Below are positions 1 to 6,916 of a DNA stretch of 64,000 nt, piece after piece. The DNA is taken from positions 1,238,737 through 1,302,736 of the forward strand of contig NZ_CANNGQ010000001.1 of the NCBI RefSeq assembly GCF_947504145.1, in the 5' to 3' direction. Source of the DNA: an uncultured Microbulbifer sp. Lineage in GTDB: Bacteria; Pseudomonadota; Gammaproteobacteria; Pseudomonadales; Cellvibrionaceae. The first letter of the stretch is position 1. Every line of letters begins with the position of its first letter. The position numbers were made by a program, and so were the translations under genes. Under the pieces are notes generated by a model. That model saw only the letters and a list, made by a program, of their open reading frames with translations, did not search any database and had not been told where the DNA came from.

Positions 1-848
1 ATACCGCCGATGAAACCGGCTGCCGTGTTACCGATACCCTGACCAATCAGCTCTTTATTACTGTGGTGACGGGTGCGGGTCATGTTGTCGGACACCAGCG
101 AGGTGAGCAGGCTGTCCAGCGAGCCGAGGATCGCCAGGATAATCGCCGCTTCAATCACCAGCGTCATGTTCTCGCCACCGAGTACTGGCATGTGCAATTC
201 CGGCAGTCCCGTCGGAATGGTGCCGAGGATCGGAACATCCAGCGCGAAGAACGCAATCACAGTACCGACCACCAGAGCCGCCAGCGGGCTGGGCACATAG
301 CGCCCCCACTTGGCCGGCCACAGATAGACCATTGCCAGAGTACCAATACCCAGCAGCAGGTTAATCGGGTGAATATCCGACAGCGCTTCCGGGATATTAC
401 CCAATGCCCCCAGGGTGCCGCTCGGAGACGCGTGCCCAAGCAGTGGGTTCAACTGCAGGATGATGATGATGACCCCGATACCGGTCATAAAACCGGAAAT
501 CACCGGGTATGGCACCAGGCGGATATAGTGCCCTATGCCGAAAATACCAAAGGCGACCTGCAACAGGCCGGCGAGAATAACCGCAGTGAAAATCAGCGAG
601 GCATCGCCAGACAGGCTGGCGAAGAGACCGGCCAGCACCACCACCATCGGCCCGGTAGGACCTGAGATCTGCGGCCCGGTACCACCGAAGAGCGCAGCAA
701 AAAAGCCCACCGCAATGGCGCCGTACATACCGGCCATGGGGCCAAGCCCAGAGGCCACACCCAGCGCCAGCGCGAGGGGCAGCGCAACCACGCCGGCAGT
801 CACGCCACCGGTGATGTCACCGCGCAAATTAGATAAATCAAACTTCAT
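1..848 (-). CDS. BicA-like SulP family anion (bicarbonate) transporter, partial at window edge
   Basis: Inner-membrane SulP/SLC26 transporter. The visible 282 codons start at an ATG at 848 and run off the left edge. The N-terminus shows RGDITGGVTAGVVALPLALA, then GGTGPQISGPTGPM, typical of the transport core, and the last visible residues include NKELIGQGIGNTAAGFIGG, the family signature. The N-terminal residues recall cyanobacterial BicA more than the two STAS-bearing SulP proteins further right. The C-terminal STAS domain, if present, lies outside the window. The gene lies 95 bp downstream of a beta-carbonic anhydrase on the same strand, so bicarbonate is the likeliest substrate (inference); sulfate or another anion cannot be excluded. 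Confidence 0.85.
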   Translation of the reverse strand, partial: MKFDLSNLRGDITGGVTAGVVALPLALALGVASGLGPMAGMYGAIAVGFFAALFGGTGPQISGPTGPMVVVLAGLFASLSGDASLIFTAVILAGLLQVAFGIFGIGHYIRLVPYPVISGFMTGIGVIIIILQLNPLLGHASPSGTLGALGNIPEALSDIHPINLLLGIGTLAMVYLWPAKWGRYVPSPLAALVVGTVIAFFALDVPILGTIPTGLPELHMPVLGGENMTLVIEAAIILAILGSLDSLLTSLVSDNMTRTRHHSNKELIGQGIGNTAAGFIGG

Positions 849-895
849 GAACTGAAACCTTTTGTACTTCTCATACTTCCGTGAACACGCAATAC

Positions 896-916
896 GCCCC
901 GATCAATTCTCGGGGC
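896..916 (-). other. intercistronic hairpin between carbonic anhydrase and SulP gene
   Basis: A perfect 7-bp inverted repeat (GCCCCGA / TCGGGGC, 7-nt loop) lies between the carbonic anhydrase stop and the SulP start. No T-run follows on the minus strand, so it looks like a processing or stabilising hairpin or a partial attenuator rather than a full terminator. Confidence 0.4.
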
Positions 917-943
917 ACTCACTAAACGCTTTTCACAGGCAAA

Positions 944-1618
944 TCAGCTACCGCAGGCCTCTCCGGTAACTGCCGCAGGCAGCTCGCCGAACTTCGCGCG
1001 GTAGGCTTCGTCCATGGGTGTGAACTCACGTGTTTCTTCGTCGAGGCAGAGCACCTCACCGCTGCCGATGTTGTACACCCAGCCGTGCAGGGTAATACGA
1101 CCACTGGCGAGGCCCGCAGCAACCGAGGGGTGGGTGCGCAGGTGTTGCATCTGCTGGATCACATTCTCTCCGGTCACTTCGTCGAGATGATCTTTGCACA
1201 GGCTGCCGTGACGATCGCGAACTACCTCGGTGGCGGAACGGCAGTGGCCCAACCACTCCTTAACGTGCGGCAGGCTATCGAGGTTTTCCGGATGGATAGC
1301 GCCCTTCATTGCGCCGCAGTCGGTGTGACCGCAAACCACAATGTGGGATATGCCGAGTGCTGCCACGGCAAATTCGATGGAAGCGGTCATGCCGCCAGTC
1401 TGGCTACTGTGGGGTGGAACCACGTTGCCGGCGTTGCGGCAGATGAAAAGTTCACCGGGCTCGGTCTGTGTGACCAGGTTCGGATCGATGCGGGAATCCG
1501 CGCAAGTGATGAATAGAACTTCGGGGCTCTGCCCGTCTGCCAACTCAGAAAAACGGGCCTGCTTGGTGGGGAAAACTTCCTTCTGAAACTTCGCCACACC
1601 GGAAATCACATGTTCCAT
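944..1618 (-). CDS. can: beta-class carbonic anhydrase
   Basis: Cytoplasmic zinc enzyme interconverting CO2 and bicarbonate. The 224-aa length is typical of the bacterial beta class. Zinc ligands are visible: Cys39 in CADSR, with Asp41 and Arg43 forming the catalytic dyad, and His98 and Cys101 in CGHTDCGAM. The GNVVPP and TASIEFAV segments between them are also family features. It is transcribed before the SulP gene and is divergent from a LysR regulator starting at 1743, with 124 bp between. The pairing suggests supply of bicarbonate for anaplerotic carboxylases or pH balance. Family assignment is firm; the transporter partnership is inferred from context. Confidence 0.95.
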   Translation of the reverse strand: MEHVISGVAKFQKEVFPTKQARFSELADGQSPEVLFITCADSRIDPNLVTQTEPGELFICRNAGNVVPPHSSQTGGMTASIEFAVAALGISHIVVCGHTDCGAMKGAIHPENLDSLPHVKEWLGHCRSATEVVRDRHGSLCKDHLDEVTGENVIQQMQHLRTHPSVAAGLASGRITLHGWVYNIGSGEVLCLDEETREFTPMDEAYRAKFGELPAAVTGEACGS

Positions 1619-1742
1619 GAATACTCCTTACTGATGAACAAGACTGGGCAATCAGGTTGGAAAGCATTATTTTGTGATAGCTTAATAAGTTAAAACACTA
1701 ATTGCTGATAACATAACGTTAACTAAAAATTGTGGAACGCAC
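1619..1742. promoter_or_regulatory. divergent promoter region between carbonic anhydrase and LysR gene
   Basis: A 124-bp AT-rich region between two divergent starts, including a dyad around ACGTTAAC near 1716. LysR regulators usually bind such regions next to their own gene, so it probably holds the operator for both directions. I could not assign -35/-10 elements or a T-N11-A box with confidence. Confidence 0.45.
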
Positions 1743-2684
1743 GTGCCAACCTCGAGAAAAACACCGAGTTTCAAGCAGCTGGAATACTTTGTGACCATCG
1801 CGTCACACTCCAGTTTCCGCCGCGCTTCCGAAGAGCTGGGGGTCAGCCAACCGGCGCTCACCACGCAGATTCGAACGCTGGAAAGTACCCTTGGGCTCAC
1901 CCTGTTCGAGCGCTCCCGGGCGGGCACCCTGCTCACCCCCGAAGGCCGGGAACTGCTGGTCCAGGCGCGCCAGCTCATACTCGGAATCCGCGAATTCGGC
2001 GAGCATGCGGAGCTGATTTCCCAAGGCCACCAGAGCACCTACAAACTGGGGGTTCCTCCCACATTGGGCCCCTACCTTCTTCCCAATGTCCTGCCCGCCC
2101 TGCACGCCCGCCATCAAAAACTGAAACTCTACGTGCGTGAGGCACCGCCGAGGCAACTGCAAAAAGCACTCATGGAGGGCACCTACGATCTCGCCATCGT
2201 GCCCCTACCGGTCACGCGCGATGAACTCGCGGTCGAACCGTTGTTTACGGAACCGCTGAAATTCGTCGTGCCCGCGGACCACCGCCTGGCAGGAAAGGCT
2301 CAGGTCACATCGTCTCAGCTGCGCGGCGAGCAGGTTCTGACTCTCGAAGGCCAACACCACTTTCACCATCAGGTGCAGGAAATATGCCAGCTTGTAGGAG
2401 CGCACTTACAAAGGGATTACGAGGGCACCAGCCTGGACACACTGCGCCAGATGGTGGTGATGGGATTGGGCGTGGCATTTTTACCTGGACTGTACGTCCA
2501 CTCCGAAATGCACGACCCGGAAGCCCTGCATGTCAGCGAAATCAAATCAAAACCGATTCGTCGCCAGCACGGACTGGTGTGGCGCGCGAGCGCGCCAGCC
2601 AGGGGGTTTTACCGCGGATTAGCCGCTGATTTGCGGGAAATCATCGAAGAGCGCTTGGGGGATGTGGTCACGGTAGATCGCTAA
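1743..2684 (+). CDS. LysR family regulator, OxyR-like but without the peroxidatic cysteine
   Basis: DNA-binding transcription factor of 313 aa (GTG start). An N-terminal winged HTH (about residues 10-70: FVTIASHSSFRRASEELGVS) is followed by a LysR substrate-binding domain. The effector domain resembles OxyR: VLTLEG at 198-203 precedes the redox loop, and SLDTLRQMVVMGLGV follows it. Aligned without gaps to E. coli OxyR from memory, the peroxidatic Cys199 position is His206, while the resolving Cys208 position is Cys215. The protein therefore probably cannot sense peroxide by the normal disulfide. It is divergent from the carbonic anhydrase/SulP operon, which is its likely target. It could still be an OxyR paralogue with another signal. 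Confidence 0.85.
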   Translation: MPTSRKTPSFKQLEYFVTIASHSSFRRASEELGVSQPALTTQIRTLESTLGLTLFERSRAGTLLTPEGRELLVQARQLILGIREFGEHAELISQGHQSTYKLGVPPTLGPYLLPNVLPALHARHQKLKLYVREAPPRQLQKALMEGTYDLAIVPLPVTRDELAVEPLFTEPLKFVVPADHRLAGKAQVTSSQLRGEQVLTLEGQHHFHHQVQEICQLVGAHLQRDYEGTSLDTLRQMVVMGLGVAFLPGLYVHSEMHDPEALHVSEIKSKPIRRQHGLVWRASAPARGFYRGLAADLREIIEERLGDVVTVDR

Positions 2685-2738
2685 CCCGGCCGATTGCCAG
2701 GCGGGCCGGATTCTAGCCCCGGCCCAGGTATAAATGGC

Positions 2739-3359
2739 TCAGGCTGTGCCCGGTACGCCACTGTGAAAACGGAAGTCACCGTCTCCGCTCTGCACCAATC
2801 CCCGTTCAACTTCCAACAATGCCTGGACGCGCGGGCCGATATCCTCATCGGCCGCCTTCTGTGCCAGAGCCAGGTAATCGCGAAAATGGCGCGCTTCGGA
2901 CTTCAGGAGTGACAGGTAGAATTTCTGCAGCTCATCGTCCAGATGCGGCGCAATACGGGCGAACCGTTCGCAAGAGCGCGCCTCGATAATCGCGCCGCAA
3001 ATCAGTGTATCCACCAGACGGCCCGGCTCTACCTTGCGAACCTGATCCCTCAGGCCCGCGGCATAGCGCGACGCACTGATATGCGGGTACTGGATGCCGC
3101 GCTTTTTCATGATCGCGATAACCTGCTCAAAATGCCGCAACTCTTCCCGTGCCAGGCGTGACATTTTGTTCAGCAACTCGAAATTGTCGAGGTAACGAAA
3201 CATCAGATTCAACGCCGTTCCCGCCGCTTTCTTTTCACAATTGGCATGGTCCACCAGCATCAGTTCCGGCTCGGCCAGTGCCGCCTGCACCCAGGCGTCG
3301 GGGGTCTCGCACAGCAGAAACTCGTGAATGGCGGAGAGGTCGGGCACTTCGTAACTCAT
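2739..3359 (-). CDS. miaE: tRNA-(ms2io6A)-hydroxylase MiaE
   Basis: Non-haem diiron monooxygenase that hydroxylates 2-methylthio-N6-isopentenyladenosine at position 37 of tRNAs reading U-starting codons. The 206 aa form a ferritin-like four-helix bundle with a full set of putative iron ligands: Glu42 (DHANCEKKAAG), Glu73 and His76 (REELRHF), Glu126 (IIEARSCERF), Glu155 and His158 (KSEARHF). Length and motifs fit MiaE of gammaproteobacteria. The gene stands alone on the minus strand, convergent with the LysR gene. The assignment is firm at family level. Confidence 0.93.
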   Translation of the reverse strand: MSYEVPDLSAIHEFLLCETPDAWVQAALAEPELMLVDHANCEKKAAGTALNLMFRYLDNFELLNKMSRLAREELRHFEQVIAIMKKRGIQYPHISASRYAAGLRDQVRKVEPGRLVDTLICGAIIEARSCERFARIAPHLDDELQKFYLSLLKSEARHFRDYLALAQKAADEDIGPRVQALLEVERGLVQSGDGDFRFHSGVPGTA

Positions 3360-3478
3360 ATCAAGACCGGCGCATAAGTGAATGGACGGGTGTAAATCCG
3401 GTGGCGCAGTATAACGCCCCTCCCCCGCTCTTGTTTAACCGATTCAGCCAGGGGTGGGTAAGAATGGAGCCCGCCATA

Positions 3479-3494
3479 TTTGATAACGACTTAT
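3479..3494 (-). promoter_or_regulatory. weak Ter-like sequence upstream of the tus-like gene
   Basis: On the minus strand this reads ATAAGTCGTTATCAAA, which agrees with the E. coli Ter consensus (GTATGTTGTAACTAAA, from memory) at 10 of 16 positions. In E. coli a Ter site overlaps the tus promoter and mediates autoregulation, which is why this position was examined. The TTGTAAC core is not conserved, so the call is tentative. Confidence 0.2.
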
Positions 3495-3539
3495 TAAGTG
3501 GATTATATTTACCACCCAAGTGCATAAATACCCGAGGCC

Positions 3540-4472
3540 ATGCCGGTGACCAAACCCAGCCCAAACAAGCTAGCCCTGAAACTGCCCGCCTCACTTAGCG
3601 CTCTGCACCAAGAAGCCGCACAACTGGCCGAAATACTGGCACAACAGGAAAACGCCACGCGGCCCTGGCAGCACTATCTACTACAGCCGACCTTTGCCCA
3701 GTTTGCCGCCGAGCAACTGGGGCACCCCTTCGATACGCCTTTCCGGCTTGCTGCCGCACTGCTGGCGCGCCTCGATTACGAGGAAGAGCCCGGGCACAGC
3801 GACGCGCGCAACACCCTGCAAATTCCCGGATTACTGGCTGTGCCACCGCAAGCCATCACGCAGGCCCAGGCACTAAATAAAGCCAAAGCTGAGTTTCAGA
3901 ATCTGACCACTGAAATCAAGGCTGCACTGGCGCCCCGCCCTACACTGGAACGGGACCGGCAACTGAGGGAAATGCTCGCCGACGCAGGCTACCCACGAGC
4001 CCACCTGCGGCAGTGCTATCGACAGGTATTGCTGTGCCCGGAGAAACCGGATGCACTCACGCTGAGTTGGATCAAGGCGCGAAAATCCATTCGCAAGGTC
4101 ACCGTGGACTGGTGCGAGCGTAAACTGGTCCAGCTGGACGCTCAGGGGCAGGACACCGGCATCCAGTATCAACGACAGTTACTAGCCGACCTGCCCGGGA
4201 GCCGGCACCAGAGCCTGCGCCAGGTGCAGATACAGAGCCGGCCCAATCTACAGGTCGCCGAGATATTCCGGAATGACGAGGAAGAGCAATATCGACAGGT
4301 GGGCTATTCGGCCATGCCTGTGTTGGTACACGGCGGCAAAGATCGGTTATTGCCGGACTTTACCCGGGTAGATCACAACCCGCCGACCAGCCAACGCAGG
4401 ACCCGCCGGGACCTGAAGATCGAAAAGACGCCTTTTCTCGCAGCACTCAGGGTGCACCTAGTGTCGGAATGA
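3540..4472 (+). CDS. tus: Tus-family DNA replication terminus site-binding protein
   Basis: A 310-aa protein; E. coli Tus is 309 aa. Several blocks align in order with recalled E. coli Tus: IPGLLAVPPQAITQAQALNK (residues about 95-114) with the LPGVL...LSQAALVSHI block; CYRQVLLCPEKPDALTLSW followed by ARKSIRK with the AYRTLTVLHDPATLRFGW and NKHIIK block; the basic VQIQSRPNLQVAEIF region; and the C-terminal LRVHLVSE with LHLYVAD. Tus binds Ter sites and arrests replisomes with polarity. The Phe140/His144 locking-pocket residues could not be placed with confidence; gapless alignment puts other residues there. It is convergent with the downstream minus-strand gene. No other family fits as well. 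Confidence 0.75.
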   Translation: MPVTKPSPNKLALKLPASLSALHQEAAQLAEILAQQENATRPWQHYLLQPTFAQFAAEQLGHPFDTPFRLAAALLARLDYEEEPGHSDARNTLQIPGLLAVPPQAITQAQALNKAKAEFQNLTTEIKAALAPRPTLERDRQLREMLADAGYPRAHLRQCYRQVLLCPEKPDALTLSWIKARKSIRKVTVDWCERKLVQLDAQGQDTGIQYQRQLLADLPGSRHQSLRQVQIQSRPNLQVAEIFRNDEEEQYRQVGYSAMPVLVHGGKDRLLPDFTRVDHNPPTSQRRTRRDLKIEKTPFLAALRVHLVSE

Positions 4473-4487
4473 CGACGAAGCACCCAT

Positions 4488-4943
4488 TTAACCGGAAACA
4501 ATTTCATCCAGGATTCTGCGGGCACGCTCAGCGCTGTCTGCGCAGGCGCCGCGCAAAGACTCGTGATCGCTACCGCTCAATACTGCGGCGTCTTCCTGAA
4601 CCACCGTCTGCAACTGCCGCTCCATTTGCTGACAGTGCTCTATCATCGCCGCCGCACCATTTTCATCGAACAAGCCTGATAGCTGGCTGACCAGCTCATC
4701 CTGCAGTTGTCGGGCGGCCTCCAGGTCACGGTCCGGCTCCGCCGGCAAGTCCCCGGTCTTTCGGATCGCCTCCGCCAACTGGCCCGCCAGCTGATCACGC
4801 TCTTCGGCCAGCTCATCACAGCGCTTGGCGCCCTCCCCTCGGGCGCAGTGCTCAACCACAAAACGGTAGTGCGCTGCACTCTCCCGAATCACTTTATGCA
4901 AGGCCTGCAGGGCAGCCTGGGTATCGGTGCGCAACAAACTCAT
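4488..4943 (-). CDS. small helical protein, possibly DUF2383/PA2169-like
   Basis: A 151-aa, mostly alpha-helical, acidic protein without signal peptide or membrane segment. The N-terminal half (LHKVIRESAAHYRFVVEH, then ELAEERDQLAGQLAEAIRK and TGDLPAE) has the rhythm of the DUF2383/PA2169 ferritin-like bundle, but I do not see a clear set of metal ligands. The C-terminal half continues with further helices and a few cysteines. It lies convergent to the tus-like gene with only 15 bp between, and about 100 bp after the lipid-kinase gene on the same strand. Function unknown. Confidence 0.6.
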   Translation of the reverse strand: MSLLRTDTQAALQALHKVIRESAAHYRFVVEHCARGEGAKRCDELAEERDQLAGQLAEAIRKTGDLPAEPDRDLEAARQLQDELVSQLSGLFDENGAAAMIEHCQQMERQLQTVVQEDAAVLSGSDHESLRGACADSAERARRILDEIVSG

Positions 4944-5040
4944 GAATGGACTCCTTACCTGAAATTGAGGGAGAGCAGGGGCGAGGCCGACTGAACCATA
5001 TAGATCAAATTGCAGCTCGAATAGTAGCTAACGTCGAGCG

Positions 5041-5994
5041 CTACTCACTGTCTGCTTTGGCTTCATCGGCATCCTGAAGCGCCGCGGCAGGCTGCTCTGG
5101 CACCACCACCGTCAATACATCCGCGCACACCGAAATGGTTACCGGCGTCTGCCCCACGGGCTCTCCATCCGCGTGTACCGCCATCGCGGAAGGACGCGTA
5201 TCGATACGCATCTTCCTTCCCGAGGCAGAAAATACCCGTGCGGAAACCCTGTGCTGCCCCAGACGAAGCATTGGAGCCAACGTCAGCAACTCCATCACCC
5301 CCTGTGGTTTAACACTGTACATATGCAGGAGGCCATCGTTGATTGCGGCCGCCTCATCAATCACATTCCCACCGCCATAAAAGCGGCCACTGCCCACCGC
5401 CAACTGGATGGACCGGAAATGATGCCGCTTGCCATCCACATCAAGATCTACGCGAAACTGGTGCCGATGGGTCAATGCTTCGCTGACCGCCTTGAGGTAA
5501 CTGAACACGCCCCAACGTCGTTTAAGCTCCGGGGTCAGCGCTTCGGTTACCCGTACACCCAGCCCCAAATTGGCGACATTAAAGAAATATTGGCCGTTGA
5601 TTTCCGCGAGGTCGATGGTTGCGGTATGGCCGGAAAGAATGGCAGAAAACGCCTGTTCCAGCGTCAGAATGCCCAGGGAGCGCGCCAGGTCATTAGCCGT
5701 TCCCAGAGGGAGCACCGCAAAAGGGAGCTTACAGTCCTTCAGGACACCCGCGCAGGCGGAGATAGTACCGTCACCACCACCCAGTGCGACCAGGTCTACT
5801 CGGTCGCATTGTTCACGAATGGTTCGCTCAGCGTGGTCAGGGCTCTCGGTTTCGATGACCTCTACACTGCAACCCGCGCGCCGTAATGCCTCGATACCGC
5901 GGGTGACTTCCGCCTCGCCCTCACCGCCACTACGGCTGGATGGATTGAGCAACAGAAGGACGTTCTTACCTGAGAAGGCACATTGCAGGGTCAA
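5041..5994 (-). CDS. YegS/DAGK-type lipid kinase
   Basis: A 317-aa soluble kinase of the diacylglycerol-kinase catalytic family, which phosphorylates lipid hydroxyls such as phosphatidylglycerol or diacylglycerol at the membrane surface. NPSSRSGGEGEAEV near residues 17-30 and the nucleotide-binding GGGDGT at 72-77 are clear; LGTANDLAR at 97-105 is the second signature. The C-terminal sandwich ends in a segment with HADGEPVG. The only start upstream of the conserved N-terminus is TTG at 5994, supported by a GGAG 8 nt before it. Exact substrate is unknown. Confidence 0.88.
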   Translation of the reverse strand: MTLQCAFSGKNVLLLLNPSSRSGGEGEAEVTRGIEALRRAGCSVEVIETESPDHAERTIREQCDRVDLVALGGGDGTISACAGVLKDCKLPFAVLPLGTANDLARSLGILTLEQAFSAILSGHTATIDLAEINGQYFFNVANLGLGVRVTEALTPELKRRWGVFSYLKAVSEALTHRHQFRVDLDVDGKRHHFRSIQLAVGSGRFYGGGNVIDEAAAINDGLLHMYSVKPQGVMELLTLAPMLRLGQHRVSARVFSASGRKMRIDTRPSAMAVHADGEPVGQTPVTISVCADVLTVVVPEQPAAALQDADEAKADSE

Positions 5995-6070
5995 GAGCGA
6001 AACTCCATTTCATATCGCAGCCGGTTACCCACCGCCCGCGGAACAATTCAGCCAACGGCCGAAAGTCGAA

Positions 6071-6538
6071 TCAACCGGCCTGACTCGCGAGTCCCGGCGC
6101 CACAAAGCGCTGATAATAGGCCAATGACAGCGCGTAAAAATCTTCATCTATACGCCGCCGCAGCTCGACCAGGGATACACCGCGCGCCATCGGCGTGGGC
6201 AACAGGCCATAGGCGGCCGGCTCCCCGATTTGGCTGGCACCAGCGCGAAGCAATTCAAACACCCAGCAATAGGGATTCTGATCTTCGTTAAAACGGATCT
6301 GCTGATGGCGCATCTGTGACAGCAGCAGGTTTTGATCGACGATCTCCAGCTGACTTCGCACGGCATTTGCAAGATAACCGTCACGGCGCTCCGCTATGAT
6401 ACGGCGCTGCTCTTCGGAATAGGCGTTCCAGTCGATCACTTCGTGGGCAAAGCGCTTGCAGCCCCGGCAGACGTCGTCACCGATTCCCGTAGAACAGACC
6501 CCGATACAGGGCGTGCGCACTTTTTTATAGATTGCCAT
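6071..6538 (-). CDS. DUF1289 cysteine-motif protein
   Basis: A small protein of 155 aa if started at the ATG at 6538; an in-frame ATG at 6571 gives 166 aa. The N-terminus carries the DUF1289 cysteine pattern: Cys11 and Cys15 (TPCIGVC), then Cys24 and Cys27 (DVCRGC), followed by KRFAHEVIDWNAYSEEQRR. The pattern suggests metal binding, but the family has no established role. The C-terminal extension (about residues 60-155) is longer than in minimal DUF1289 proteins and is unrecognised. It lies upstream of the lipid kinase on the same strand with a 76-bp gap. Confidence 0.8.
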   Translation of the reverse strand: MAIYKKVRTPCIGVCSTGIGDDVCRGCKRFAHEVIDWNAYSEEQRRIIAERRDGYLANAVRSQLEIVDQNLLLSQMRHQQIRFNEDQNPYCWVFELLRAGASQIGEPAAYGLLPTPMARGVSLVELRRRIDEDFYALSLAYYQRFVAPGLASQAG

Positions 6539-6916
6539 GCGGCGGGAATACCTCATCTTCTGCCCGAACATCTTCCCGCGGGCCGAAATAAAACAGTGTG
6601 AAAGTAAGCGGCACAGAATAGCATTTTTGATGGCGGGTTTCGTCCATTCACCTTATGGATATTGGGGGCGACAAATGCGATTGATTCTCAGGATCAAAGC
6701 GGGAATTTATCGACCTTTATTCACGAAATGAATGACCACAATTCGCGTAAGTTATTGATTTTTCAACGAACTTAACAGCACCAAGCGATTAATGTAGAAT
6801 TCGCCACCCGCTTCCAGCGGCCATCGATGTAAATCGGAGTCTGGTTGACGAAAAATCCCATCCGGATTCCAGGAAAGCTGTTGGTTCCACCCCATACACC
6901 AAAGAGGGAATTATCC
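6539..6916 (+). other. upstream region of acnB
   Basis: About 380 bp without a gene between divergent DUF1289 and acnB starts. It carries the acnB promoter candidate at 6772-6800 and a roughly 110-nt leader ending in GAGGGA just before the GTG. Nothing else was recognised. Confidence 0.5.
6772..6800 (+). promoter_or_regulatory. candidate sigma-70 promoter of acnB
   Basis: TTAACA (6772-6777), a 17-nt spacer and TAGAAT (6795-6800). Each hexamer differs from consensus at one position. It would give a leader of about 110 nt before acnB. Confidence 0.5.
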
